The translations under genes were made by a program, and so were the position numbers. The notes beneath the pieces were generated by a model. That model had not been told where the DNA came from, did no database searches, and saw only the letters and a list, made by a program, of their open reading frames with translations. A stretch of DNA of 64,000 nucleotides from Egicoccus sp. AB-alg2 (GTDB lineage: Bacteria; Actinomycetota; Nitriliruptoria; Nitriliruptorales; Nitriliruptoraceae), in assembly GCF_041821065.1 (NCBI RefSeq), contig NZ_JBGUAX010000011.1, positions 81,347 to 145,346 on the forward strand. Direction: 5' to 3'. The first letter of the stretch is position 1; every line of letters begins with the position of its first letter. Shown piece by piece: positions 1-8,215 of this stretch.

Positions 1-1086
1 GCCGAGCCGGTGGCGCAGCTCGTGGTCCTCCAGCAGCCGCGCCAGCGCCTCGCCCAGCACCGGCGCGCTCGTCGCGTCGACGACCAGGCCGTCGTGCTCG
101 TCCGAGACCACGACGCGGTTGCCCGGCAGGTCCGAGACCACCGCCGGCAGTCCCACCGACAGCGCCTCCAACAAGGCGTTGGACAGCCCCTCGGCCCGCG
201 ACGGCAGCACGAACACGTCCGACCGGGCGAAGGCCGCCAACACGTCGTCGGTCGGGCCGCAGAACCGCACGACCTCCTCGAGTCCGAGGCTGGTGGCCAG
301 CTCGCGCAGCCGGTCCTCCTCCGGCCCCTGCCCGAGCAGGTCGACCGTGAAGGCCGGGACCAGCGTCTGCTCACGCAGCCACGCCACTGCGCGCAGCAGG
401 TCGTCGAGCCCCTTGTTGGCGTGCAGGCGGCCGGCGTACACGACCCGCAACCGACCGCGGCGGTCCGCGTGCCTTGCGGGGGCGAGATCGACGCCGTTGG
501 GAATGTCGACGATGCGCGCCGGGTCGACGCCCGCCGCCACCAGCTCGTCGCGGATGCGTGGGTTGAGGGCGATGAACGCGTCGGCGCGCAGCGCCAGCGG
601 CACGAGCAGGCGCGAGCCGGCCAGCTGGTCGCCGCGCCGCATCCGCGTCAGGTCGCTGCCGCGGCCGCTGTTGGCGAGCTTCACCACGACGGGCACGCCC
701 AGCAGGTGGCCGGCGAGCACCGCGGCCGCGGTGTGGTAGCTCAGCCCGTGCACGTGCACGACGCGACACCGGTCGCGGCGGCGCCACAGGGCGGCCAGCA
801 GCGTCAGCATGTAGAGGTAGCCGGAGAAGCGTCGCAGCCCGCGGACACCGCCGAGGTCCCAGAGCGTCTGGTGGCGGGTGACCTCGACGCCGTCGAGGAC
901 CTCGTGGGCGGCCGTGCCGCGGAACCACCGACCGGTGAGGAGCTCGACCGGCACCCCGGCGGCAACCATGCCGCGCGCGAGCTTGTGGGCCTGGCGCTCC
1001 ATGCCACCGACCCACGGGTGGAAGAGCCGCACGACCATGACGACCGTGTCTCGACCGGCCGCCGAGCCCCCCGCCTGCGGCGTCAT
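1..1086 (-). CDS. GT4-family glycosyltransferase (3' end beyond window)
   Basis: Transfers a sugar from an activated donor in assembly of the polysaccharide encoded by this operon; donor and acceptor cannot be read from sequence. The reverse strand is open from about 1092 to the edge (about 362 codons). It reads VRLFHPWVGGMERQAHKLA near the N-terminus, typical of GT-B glycosyltransferases. Later come YAGRLHANKGLDDLLRA and the EX7E motif SRAEGLSNALLEAL, followed by GLPAVVSDLPG, the donor-site signature of GT4. An ATG at 1086 overlaps the upstream stop as ATGA; a second ATG two codons earlier (1092) is also possible. Last visible gene of a leftward operon. The C-terminus is missing only because the window ends. 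Confidence 0.9.
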   Translation of the reverse strand, partial: MTPQAGGSAAGRDTVVMVVRLFHPWVGGMERQAHKLARGMVAAGVPVELLTGRWFRGTAAHEVLDGVEVTRHQTLWDLGGVRGLRRFSGYLYMLTLLAALWRRRDRCRVVHVHGLSYHTAAAVLAGHLLGVPVVVKLANSGRGSDLTRMRRGDQLAGSRLLVPLALRADAFIALNPRIRDELVAAGVDPARIVDIPNGVDLAPARHADRRGRLRVVYAGRLHANKGLDDLLRAVAWLREQTLVPAFTVDLLGQGPEEDRLRELATSLGLEEVVRFCGPTDDVLAAFARSDVFVLPSRAEGLSNALLEALSVGLPAVVSDLPGNRVVVSDEHDGLVVDATSAPVLGEALARLLEDHELRHRLG

Positions 1087-2162
1087 CGCCATGGGTCCAC
1101 CCCCCGTCGCGCCACCCGGTCCGCCTCCAGCAGCCGACGTCGGGCGGTCTCCAGCCGCTGACGCCCGCCCCAACGCCGATGGTTGTGCCAGGACCGGACC
1201 GCACCGCACAGGCGGTAGTGCCGCCACAGGTCGGGGAGCGCCGCCCAGGCCTCGTCGTCCAGCGGGCGCAGCTCCTGGTAGCCAGCCAGGAAGGCACGCC
1301 CGGACCGCACCGACGATCGTGAGAGCACGGCGGCCAGGTCCACGAGCAGCAGGTCGCGGCGGGCGAGCTCGAGGTCGTGCATGGTGACGTGACCGTCGGA
1401 GGCGAATGTCACGTTGTGCAACCCGTAGTCGCCGTGGATGACGCCGCGGTCCAGGGGGAGCTGCCGCAGCCGCTGGTCGAGGTGCACGAGATCGGCCGCC
1501 AGCCGGCCGCCGCGGGCGGCGAGCCAGCGCTCGGCGTCCTCGTCGCGGCGCCCGACTCCGGTCCGCACCAGCCAGTCGAGCGTCTGCAGACAGGCCCGCA
1601 ACCCGCCCGGGGTGACCCGCTCGAGCTCGTCGCCGAGGTGGTGGCGGCCCGCCGGACGGAAGCCCGCCAATTCGAGGTGGAACCGGGCCAGCAGCCGACC
1701 GGCGGTTCGGTGCAGGTCGGCGGCGACGCCGGGCGAGAGCAGGCAGCCGCTGTAGCTGCGCCCGTCGACGAAGGCGCTCACGCCGTAGCGGGCACCGTCC
1801 ACCTCGACCCAGCTGTCGCCGGACCGCGTGCGCAGCACCGCGGGAACGGGCACACCCCGGCGCCGCGCCTCGTCCGCGATCGCGTGCTCGTGGCGGACCT
1901 CCTCCGAGGCCAGGCGTGCGGGGTAGCGCCTGACGACGACACGGCCACGGGCGGTGTCCACGAGCACCGTGTCGTTGCGACGGCCCAGCGGCAGGGTCGC
2001 CGCCTGACCGGTCGGTGCCAGCGCATGGGGCTGTAGCACGGCTCGGGTGGTCGCCTCGTCCAGCGGAACCGGCCGCCGGCCGACCGTCACCGACCGGGCC
2101 AGCCGCCCCGGCTTCGGAACGGCCCAGCGCACCGGAGCGGCGGGTGCCACGGAAGCGCTCAC
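1083..2162 (-). CDS. APH-fold phosphotransferase (aminoglycoside phosphotransferase-like)
   Basis: Predicted small-molecule kinase of the APH/choline-kinase fold, about 359 residues. The Brenner-type catalytic motif is visible as GVIHGDYGLHNVTF (HxDxxxxN), followed by TMHDLELARRD, matching the metal-binding IDFE/DFG-equivalent. An N-lobe reads TVLVDTARGRVVVRRYPA. The GTG start at 2162 overlaps the preceding stop by four bases (GTGA), and an ATGA links it to the glycosyltransferase downstream. In this setting it more likely phosphorylates a sugar, glycan or alcohol intermediate than an antibiotic; that is inference from context, since the family is broad and sequence alone does not fix the substrate. 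Confidence 0.8.
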   Translation of the reverse strand: MSASVAPAAPVRWAVPKPGRLARSVTVGRRPVPLDEATTRAVLQPHALAPTGQAATLPLGRRNDTVLVDTARGRVVVRRYPARLASEEVRHEHAIADEARRRGVPVPAVLRTRSGDSWVEVDGARYGVSAFVDGRSYSGCLLSPGVAADLHRTAGRLLARFHLELAGFRPAGRHHLGDELERVTPGGLRACLQTLDWLVRTGVGRRDEDAERWLAARGGRLAADLVHLDQRLRQLPLDRGVIHGDYGLHNVTFASDGHVTMHDLELARRDLLLVDLAAVLSRSSVRSGRAFLAGYQELRPLDDEAWAALPDLWRHYRLCGAVRSWHNHRRWGGRQRLETARRRLLEADRVARRGVDPWR

Positions 2163-2989
2163 GACGCGACCTCCGCCCGGGCCGAGGTCGCCGCCGGCAG
2201 GTGCGACGCCACGGCGAACTCCAGGGTCGCGGCGACCGTGCGCGGGTCCACGCCGTCGTTGTCGATCTCGACCAGCCGCCACCCGCGCTGACGTGCCACG
2301 TCCACCGCCAGCGACGCGGCCCGGTGCGCGTTGACGACGAACTGCTCGAGTTCGTCGCCGTCGGCTGCTCGCAGCCGGGACCAGACGCCACGGGCACGGA
2401 TCCTGGCGGTGCAGGTCTCGACTGGCGTGCGCACGGCGACGAGCAGGTCCGGGACCGGCACCGTCGCGAGGTAGTCCTCGACGTCACGACGTGCGGGTAC
2501 CTCGACGCCGGAGGCGAACAGCTGCACGACCCGGTGGACGTACCCCTCGTCGAGCACCAGCACCTCCCCCGGACGACCGTGCCGGCGGAAGTGCGCGGTC
2601 GCGGCATGCACGCGACGCAGCCAGTGCAGGACCCGTCGCGTGCCCGCGTCGGCGGCCGCTGGCCGCCCGAGCTGCGAGCGCACCGCCCGCCAGGCCAGCG
2701 GCCAGGTCGAGGGGATCGCGGCCGCGCCCGCCAGCTCCGACTGCAGCCGGTACAGCGCCCAGGCGAGCTGGCGGCTGCGCCGTCCGCTGCCCCCCGCATG
2801 CAAGCGCCGCCCGAGACGGGTCCGGGCCGCCAGCGGACGGGCCGCCTCGACCACCGTGAACGGCGTGAGGCCGGCCTGCCGCAGGGCCGCCGCCACGACG
2901 GGCAACAGCGTGGTCTTGCCGCCCCCGGGCGGGCCGACGAACTCGACCACCAGCGGTCGGTCGTGTGGGTCCAGGCGCCGGCCGCTCAT
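2159..2989 (-). CDS. P-loop kinase-like NTPase
   Basis: A 276-residue P-loop protein. Walker A is near the N-terminus (EFVGPPGGGKTTLLPVVAAA, about residues 15-34). A Walker B-like LVLDEGYVHRVV follows in the middle and a basic lid-like region (RIRARGVWSRLRA) after it, an arrangement common in nucleoside/adenylate-type kinases and in kinases of polysaccharide loci. Start and stop overlap their neighbours by four bases on both sides (2986-2989 and 2159-2162), so it is translated with the sulfotransferase before it and the APH-fold protein after it. Substrate unknown; a glycan or lipid-carrier kinase is a guess from position. Confidence 0.7.
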   Translation of the reverse strand: MSGRRLDPHDRPLVVEFVGPPGGGKTTLLPVVAAALRQAGLTPFTVVEAARPLAARTRLGRRLHAGGSGRRSRQLAWALYRLQSELAGAAAIPSTWPLAWRAVRSQLGRPAAADAGTRRVLHWLRRVHAATAHFRRHGRPGEVLVLDEGYVHRVVQLFASGVEVPARRDVEDYLATVPVPDLLVAVRTPVETCTARIRARGVWSRLRAADGDELEQFVVNAHRAASLAVDVARQRGWRLVEIDNDGVDPRTVAATLEFAVASHLPAATSARAEVAS

Positions 2990-3903
2990 CGCTCGAAGCC
3001 GTAGCCGGCGAGGAAGTCCACGTCCGCGATGGTCGCGGCGACGGCCTCGCGCGCCTCGGCCGGCCACTCGATGCGGTCGCGGTCGCGCACCGGCTCGGGT
3101 CGCAGGAGGGCCGCACAGGCGGTCAGCACGTCGGGGTGGAGCGGGAGGCCGAGGAAGGCGAACACGCCGGACAGTTCGCGTCGCGGGTCGGCGACCAGCC
3201 GCTCGTAGCGGACCGTGTGCAGGTCGCCGGGCGGGATCCGGCCGCGCAGGTCCAGCAGCCGGTGGCACTGGGCCCGGTGGTCGGCGACGGCGGCCGCCAG
3301 GGGCCGGCCGCTGCGCCGCACCATGGCCGAAATCGGCTCGTGGGGATTGCGCACGACGTGCACGAAGGCGACGCGCACGGGGGCCAGCGCGGCCCGCAGG
3401 CCGGTCAACGCCTGCGGGTCGTCGCCGAGCACTCGCGTGGTCGGCCCGCCGCGGCTGTCCCCGACGACCTGCAGGCGGGCGTGACGCCCCTGCCACTGGC
3501 CCTCCACCGCGAGCGAGTACGGCTCGAGGCGCCGGGCGGTGACGCGGCCGTTGCCGGCCTCGCGGCGCGCGCCCCGGACCAGCAGGTGGAACACCTCGTC
3601 GCGCGTGAGCCCGGCGGCCACCTGCGCCGCGACGTCGATCTCGTCGGCGATGGCGGCGGCCGGGTGGGCGTCGATCATCGCGCCGAGGAGGGAGCCGCCG
3701 CTCTTGACGTGACCGAGGAACAGGCAGCAGGTGTGCAGGTCCGTGAAGCGAGCGGGTTCGCGGCGTGCCTCCGCCCGGGCGGCCGCGTGCCGTCGCTGGG
3801 TGAGCGCCCACCGACCGGCCGACGTGCCGACGAGCCAGCGGCCCGGACGCGACTTGACCAGCCGCCGGGGGGCGAGGCGGACGGGGCGGCCCGGGGCGCT
3901 CAC
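2986..3903 (-). CDS. sulfotransferase-family protein 1
   Basis: About 305 residues with the PAPS-dependent sulfotransferase fold. The 5'-phosphosulfate loop reads FLGHVKSGGSLLGAMIDAHP (SGGS-type P-loop), and the 3'-phosphate-binding region reads VVRNPHEPISAMVRRSG. A YERLVADPRRELSGVFAFLG segment matches the conserved late helix of the family. The N-terminus is basic (RLVKSRPGRWLVG). The GTG start at 3903 overlaps the O-antigen ligase stop (GTGA). It probably moves sulfate from PAPS to a hydroxyl of the exported glycan. It is the most divergent of the sulfotransferases here, since the others carry a fuller RDPRDR motif. Confidence 0.8.
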   Translation of the reverse strand: MSAPGRPVRLAPRRLVKSRPGRWLVGTSAGRWALTQRRHAAARAEARREPARFTDLHTCCLFLGHVKSGGSLLGAMIDAHPAAAIADEIDVAAQVAAGLTRDEVFHLLVRGARREAGNGRVTARRLEPYSLAVEGQWQGRHARLQVVGDSRGGPTTRVLGDDPQALTGLRAALAPVRVAFVHVVRNPHEPISAMVRRSGRPLAAAVADHRAQCHRLLDLRGRIPPGDLHTVRYERLVADPRRELSGVFAFLGLPLHPDVLTACAALLRPEPVRDRDRIEWPAEAREAVAATIADVDFLAGYGFER

Positions 3904-5408
3904 GAGGGGCCCGCGCGCAGCAGGGGTGCCAGCGTCGGCAGCGGCGATCGGGCCACGGCCCGGGCCAGGCGGGCACGATCGACGAGCGTCGCGATCAGCG
4001 CCAGGCTGACCCACCAGACGCCGAGCCCGAACGCGACCCGCATGTTCGCGAAGTTGGAGATGATCACGTGGCCGGCGATCACGAGCCACAGGCTCACGGC
4101 CAGGCGCCAGTCGGGGCTGCCCGCCCGCCAGATGCCGTAGCGGTGGGACTGGACCAGGAGCCACACCGCGGGCACCACGTAGAGCAGGAAGCCCGGCAGC
4201 CCCTGTTCGGCCAGGAGCGTGAGATAGAAGTTGTGCGAGGCGTGGTCCTTGTCGGGCACGTAGAGGCGGTCGATCGGGCGCTGGAACTGGTGGTCGAAGT
4301 CGTCGAAGCGCCCGTAACCCCACCCCGTCATCGGTTTGGCCTCGAACATGCCCAGCGACGCCATCACCACCGGCAGCCGGCTGAGTGCCGACTGCTCCGA
4401 GGCGCTCGAATAGAACCGGTCCGAGACGTCGGCGGCATCGACGACCAGCACGTCGGTCTGCAGCAGCCCGATCACGGCGACGACCGCCACCGTCATCGCG
4501 ACCAGCGCCGCCCGCAGATGCAGCCGGGCGACGCCGGCGAGCATCACGATCGTCGCCAACCACGCCGCGCGCGACAGCGTCAGGAAGGCCATGGCGCAGG
4601 CCACCACGAGCACCACCGACGGGAGCACGCGCCGACCGAGCCAGCCGCCCGCCCGCCCGGCGAGATGGAGACACAGCACCGCGGCGAAGAGCAGCGAGAT
4701 CGCATAGACGTTGGGATGGCGCAGGGACCCGGTCGTCCGGCTCCCGGCACGGTTGAGCCAGTGGCTCGGCAGCACCTCGGGCGCCACCCAGGAGAGGATC
4801 CCGATGGCGGCCTGGCTGAGCACCAGGACGACCAGGACCAGGTACCAGGAGCGCAGGTCCTGGTCGCTTGGACGTGACAGGCGGATCACGACGTAGAGCA
4901 GCATCGGCACGACGATGCGGTCGTAGAGCAGGTAGATGTCGGCGAGCGGCTCCGGTGACGTGTAGAGCACGGAGACGACCGACGCGACGACGTAGCCGGC
5001 CATGCACAGCTCGGGCAGGCCGAGCCGTGGCAGCCGGTCCACGGCCTGCGCCAGGACGGCGCGCATCAGGATCGCCCCGACCGCCGCCAGCGGCAGGAAG
5101 CGGTGCACGAGCCAGAAGACACGGCGACCGCCCCCGCCGCCGTCGACGACCATGACCAGCGGTGCCACCAGCAGCCACACCACGATGGCCGAGAACGGCC
5201 GCTGGTACATCAGCAACCCGATCGGGACGATCAGGGCGGCCGCCGCGGCGAGCTGGTAGTTGCCGGCCGTGACCAGCGCCGCCACCGCCGCCGCCGACAG
5301 CAGGCCGCCACCGACGAGCGCGACCAGCCCCAGCCGCGTGGGGACGCCCAGGGGCGAGCCCCCCGGCGGCGAGGCTCCCGGCGGCGCGGTCTCCTCCACG
5401 GCGCTCAT
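3900..5408 (-). CDS. O-antigen ligase/polymerase (Wzy/WaaL-like) membrane protein
   Basis: A 502-residue polytopic membrane protein with roughly 11-13 hydrophobic segments. Between the last groups of helices lies a large extracytoplasmic loop containing MTGWGYGRFDDF and DHASHNFYLTLLAEQGLPG, the Wzy_C/O-antigen ligase signature (G-x-G, H-N-x-x-L, E-x-G). Family members polymerise or ligate lipid-linked oligosaccharides outside the membrane. With the Wzz-like protein, flippase and initiating transferase nearby, this supports a Wzx/Wzy-type pathway. The ATG at 5408 overlaps the preceding gene as ATGA. Polymerase and ligase roles cannot be separated from sequence. Confidence 0.88.
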   Translation of the reverse strand: MSAVEETAPPGASPPGGSPLGVPTRLGLVALVGGGLLSAAAVAALVTAGNYQLAAAAALIVPIGLLMYQRPFSAIVVWLLVAPLVMVVDGGGGGRRVFWLVHRFLPLAAVGAILMRAVLAQAVDRLPRLGLPELCMAGYVVASVVSVLYTSPEPLADIYLLYDRIVVPMLLYVVIRLSRPSDQDLRSWYLVLVVLVLSQAAIGILSWVAPEVLPSHWLNRAGSRTTGSLRHPNVYAISLLFAAVLCLHLAGRAGGWLGRRVLPSVVLVVACAMAFLTLSRAAWLATIVMLAGVARLHLRAALVAMTVAVVAVIGLLQTDVLVVDAADVSDRFYSSASEQSALSRLPVVMASLGMFEAKPMTGWGYGRFDDFDHQFQRPIDRLYVPDKDHASHNFYLTLLAEQGLPGFLLYVVPAVWLLVQSHRYGIWRAGSPDWRLAVSLWLVIAGHVIISNFANMRVAFGLGVWWVSLALIATLVDRARLARAVARSPLPTLAPLLRAGPS

Positions 5409-6388
5409 CGTGCGCCGGCCTCGGGCAGCAGCCGGTAGGCGGGCAGCTTCTGGCCGGTGCGCCCGACGTAGGCCGCACGGGCACGCCAGGCCAGCAGCGC
5501 GCCGGTGTTGACGGGCCGGTCGGCGACGGAGAAGCGCAGCCGGTCATGCGGCGTCAACCGCAACGGCTCGGGCAGATACCCCATCCGCGCCATCGGCGCC
5601 GCGGCGACGCGGTCGATGAACGCGATCTGGCGGGGGCTCAGCACCTCGCGATACCTGCCGATGGAGTCGGCCGAGATCACCCCGACCGTCCGCGGCCCGT
5701 ACGAGCTGTTGCCGCCGTCGTCGCGGAAGCGGCTCGCGCCCGCCATGCCGAGCATGCCGTCGCGGTAGGGCTCGCCGATGAAGTCGCAGATCTCGCGCAG
5801 CGTCCGCTCGGGGGCCTGCACCAGCGTCTCGTACCGGACGATGCGGTACTGCGCCGGGTAGCGCCGCTGGTGTCGCTCGCCGAGCGCCACCGACGCGAGC
5901 CACGCCGCGGTCCCGGCACCGACGTCGCCGCGGCGGGACTTCCAGCGCACCAGCACCGAGGCGTAGCGGTCGCGCGGGTCGCGGATCATGTGCAGGATCC
6001 GGGCTCCGCGATAGGCGGCCATGATCGGATCGGCGAACCGCTCGGTGTCCAGCGACTTGTCGCCCCAGCGCGGCTTGCCCAGTCGATCGGCCACCTGCTG
6101 CTCGACGAGCCAGAACAGCCGGGCGTAGGTCGCCTCGCCGCGCAGGAAGTCGCTGCGCAGACGCTCGCCGTCGACGTCCAGCACCGCGATGCGGCGGTAG
6201 CGCAGCAGCATCGTCAGACAGCGCTCGAGGTTGGCCGGGTCGGCGAGATCGCCGTACTGCCCGTAGAAGTAGCGCCAGAGGTTGGTGCGCCGGGTCATCG
6301 CCAGGTTCGGGTGGGAGGCCAGCAGCGCGTACAGCAGGCTGGTGCCGCTGCGTTCCTGCCCGGCGACGAACACGGGGCCCGGCTGCAT
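5405..6388 (-). CDS. sulfotransferase-family protein 2
   Basis: About 327 residues. It begins MQPGPVFVAGQERSGTSLL, the PAPS 5'-phosphosulfate-binding loop, and has HMIRDPRDRYASVLVRW as the 3'-phosphate-binding motif. WGDKSLDTERFADP and YETLVQAPERTLREICDFIG are further family signatures. The ATG at 6388 lies one base from the preceding stop, with GGAGG-like sequence just upstream; the 3' end overlaps the O-antigen ligase start. Probably a cytosolic or membrane-associated glycan O-sulfotransferase acting before export. The closely similar layout to proteins 3, 4 and 5 suggests local duplication and divergence. Confidence 0.88.
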   Translation of the reverse strand: MQPGPVFVAGQERSGTSLLYALLASHPNLAMTRRTNLWRYFYGQYGDLADPANLERCLTMLLRYRRIAVLDVDGERLRSDFLRGEATYARLFWLVEQQVADRLGKPRWGDKSLDTERFADPIMAAYRGARILHMIRDPRDRYASVLVRWKSRRGDVGAGTAAWLASVALGERHQRRYPAQYRIVRYETLVQAPERTLREICDFIGEPYRDGMLGMAGASRFRDDGGNSSYGPRTVGVISADSIGRYREVLSPRQIAFIDRVAAAPMARMGYLPEPLRLTPHDRLRFSVADRPVNTGALLAWRARAAYVGRTGQKLPAYRLLPEAGAR

Positions 6389-6389
6389 C

Positions 6390-7163
6390 TCACACCTCCT
6401 GCTGCGAGCGCGGGTAACCGAGGGTGTCCAGATACCGCGCCGCGAACAACGTGACGAGTCGTGCTTCTGCGGACCCGGTGGCGGGCCCCGCCTCCGGCTT
6501 TCGCAGCCCTCCGTCGGCGCCCACTGCCAGCATCGCGGGCGCGAACGGCGCGTCCAGGAAGGCGCAGACACGGCGCAGCGTCGTCTCCCGGTCGTCACGC
6601 AGCGCCTCGAACCGCACGACCAGGTAGCGGCCCTCGAAGCGGCGCACGTTGTCGATGGCCGCCTGCGCCGAGCGCAACCAGCGGGCCGTGGTCCGGCCCA
6701 CCGCGCCGAGCCGACGTCGGCCACGACCGGCCACGACGCGGCAGTGGGACACCGGGTCCCGCACGAGGTGGACGATGCGGGCGTCGGGCAGCTGCTCGAA
6801 CAGGCGCGGGGCCGCCACGTCGGCCATGCCGAACTGCTCGCCCCAGCGGCGCCTGCCGTTCGACCGCGCGTGCTGGTCGTGGACGGCGCGAAGCACCGTC
6901 GCGTACGACGCGCCGTCGGTGGCGACGGCGCGCCGAAGACCCGCCGGGTCGGGGCGCAGGCGCGCGACGGCGTCGTCGGCCAGCAGGGCGGCCAGGAGCC
7001 GCTCGAGGTTCCCCGGATCGGTGAGGTCACCGAACCGGCCGTCGAAGCGTTCCCACAGCCGGGTGCCCCGCACCATCACGAAGTCGGGATGCGCGGACAG
7101 CATCAGCCGCAACGGGGTCTTGCCGGTGTCGGCGAGGCCGGCCAGGAACACGGGTCCACTCAC
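6390..7163 (-). CDS. sulfotransferase-family protein 3 (short)
   Basis: About 257 residues, shorter than its neighbours. It starts with GTG at 7163 (VSGPVFLAGLADTGKTPL), overlapping the upstream stop as GTGA. The usual RSGT loop is altered to ADTGKTPLRLMLSAHP, and the 3'-phosphate motif to VRDPVSHCRVVAG, whereas RWGEQFG and YLVVRFEALRDDRETTLRR are kept. It lacks the C-terminal segment present in the 327-351 residue paralogues. The altered loop could mean another donor/acceptor preference or weakened activity. The fold assignment is firm because of the paralogues; catalytic competence is uncertain. Confidence 0.8.
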   Translation of the reverse strand: MSGPVFLAGLADTGKTPLRLMLSAHPDFVMVRGTRLWERFDGRFGDLTDPGNLERLLAALLADDAVARLRPDPAGLRRAVATDGASYATVLRAVHDQHARSNGRRRWGEQFGMADVAAPRLFEQLPDARIVHLVRDPVSHCRVVAGRGRRRLGAVGRTTARWLRSAQAAIDNVRRFEGRYLVVRFEALRDDRETTLRRVCAFLDAPFAPAMLAVGADGGLRKPEAGPATGSAEARLVTLFAARYLDTLGYPRSQQEV

Positions 7164-8215
7164 GGCGCCGCCACCCGGTCCGCCGGGGCACCGCCGGTCA
7201 CCGCCGCGGGCAACGGTTCGTCGACGAGCATCCGGTTGCCCGGCCGCCGTGGCACGACCCGCGGGAAGCGCTGCTGGAGCTCCTCGACCAACCGCCAGGC
7301 CGCCAGTCGTGCCAGCTGGTCGGGTTGGTCGACCAGCGCGAACCGCAGCCGCTCCGCCGGCGTCCATCCGAGGGCGTCGGCCTCGTAGCCGTACGCCTGC
7401 ATGAGGGCACCGGCATGACGCTGGATGAAGGCGAGCTCGGCCTCCGGAACCCGACCGCGGTACCGGCCCAGCTGCGTGGTGGAGAACAGGCTCGCCTGCG
7501 GGTCACCGCCACCGGCGACCATCTTGGCCACCAACGTCGGCGCCTCGCCCATCTCCAGCATGGCCGGCAGGTAACGCAGGCCGAGGAAGTCGCACACCTC
7601 GCGGACCGTCGCCTCCGGTTCCCGCACCAGGTCCTCGAAGCGCACGACGAGGTAGCGGCCCGGGTGGTCGGCCACGTGGCGGCGCGCCAGGCTGGTCGAG
7701 TAGCGCCAGCGTGCGACCGCGCCTCCGGCCCGTCCGCGCCCGTCGGGCCAGCGCGACAGCGAGGCCTCGTAGCGGTCCCGCGGGTCCCGCAACAGGTGCA
7801 CGATGCGCAGGTCCGGGTAGGCGGCGAACAGTTCGTGGGCGTAACGCTCGACGAGGCCGGTCTGGGCACCCCACCGCGGCTTGCCCCGTCGCTGTGCGTA
7901 GTGGATGAGGAACAGCGCGAACAGCCGGGCGTAGCTGGGCTCGCCGGCCCGGAACTCGCGCCGGATCCGATCGGGGTCCGGCTCGAGGTAGCGCACGTGC
8001 TTGTAGCGCAGCATCGCGGCCAGGCAACGCTCGAAGTTGGCAGGCCGGGCCAGGTCGCCGTAGCGCCGGTGGAAGTAGGTCCACATGTTGGATCCCACTC
8101 CCGGGATGGCGAGATCCGGGTGCGATGACAGGATCGCGCTCATGGTGGTCTTGCCCGAGCGGTCCAGTCCTGCGACGTAGACCGGGCCGGCCGACCGCCC
8201 GGCGGCGTCGCTCAT
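7160..8215 (-). CDS. sulfotransferase-family protein 4
   Basis: A 351-residue paralogue reading GPVYVAGLDRSGKTTMSAIL at the 5'-phosphosulfate loop and HLLRDPRDRYEASLSRW at the 3'-phosphate site. RWGAQTGLVERYAHEL and VVRFEDLVREPEATVREVCD match the family. The C-terminal 60 residues form a basic tail also seen in proteins 2 and 5. ATG at 8215 overlaps the Wzz-like gene (ATGA) and its 3' end overlaps protein 3 (GTGA). Predicted role: PAPS-dependent O-sulfation of a repeat unit. RSGKTT could be mistaken for a kinase Walker A, but the RDPRDR motif and the paralogues make sulfotransferase the better call. Confidence 0.87.
   Translation of the reverse strand: MSDAAGRSAGPVYVAGLDRSGKTTMSAILSSHPDLAIPGVGSNMWTYFHRRYGDLARPANFERCLAAMLRYKHVRYLEPDPDRIRREFRAGEPSYARLFALFLIHYAQRRGKPRWGAQTGLVERYAHELFAAYPDLRIVHLLRDPRDRYEASLSRWPDGRGRAGGAVARWRYSTSLARRHVADHPGRYLVVRFEDLVREPEATVREVCDFLGLRYLPAMLEMGEAPTLVAKMVAGGGDPQASLFSTTQLGRYRGRVPEAELAFIQRHAGALMQAYGYEADALGWTPAERLRFALVDQPDQLARLAAWRLVEELQQRFPRVVPRRPGNRMLVDEPLPAAVTGGAPADRVAAP

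Noticed and set aside
10..1161. A 383-codon + strand open frame at the left edge
   Set aside because: Opposite a clear GT4 glycosyltransferase with EX7E motif; the + frame has no recognisable motif.
7160..8215. Kinase, because of the RSGKTT P-loop
   Set aside because: RDPRDR 3'-phosphate motif and paralogues show the sulfotransferase fold.
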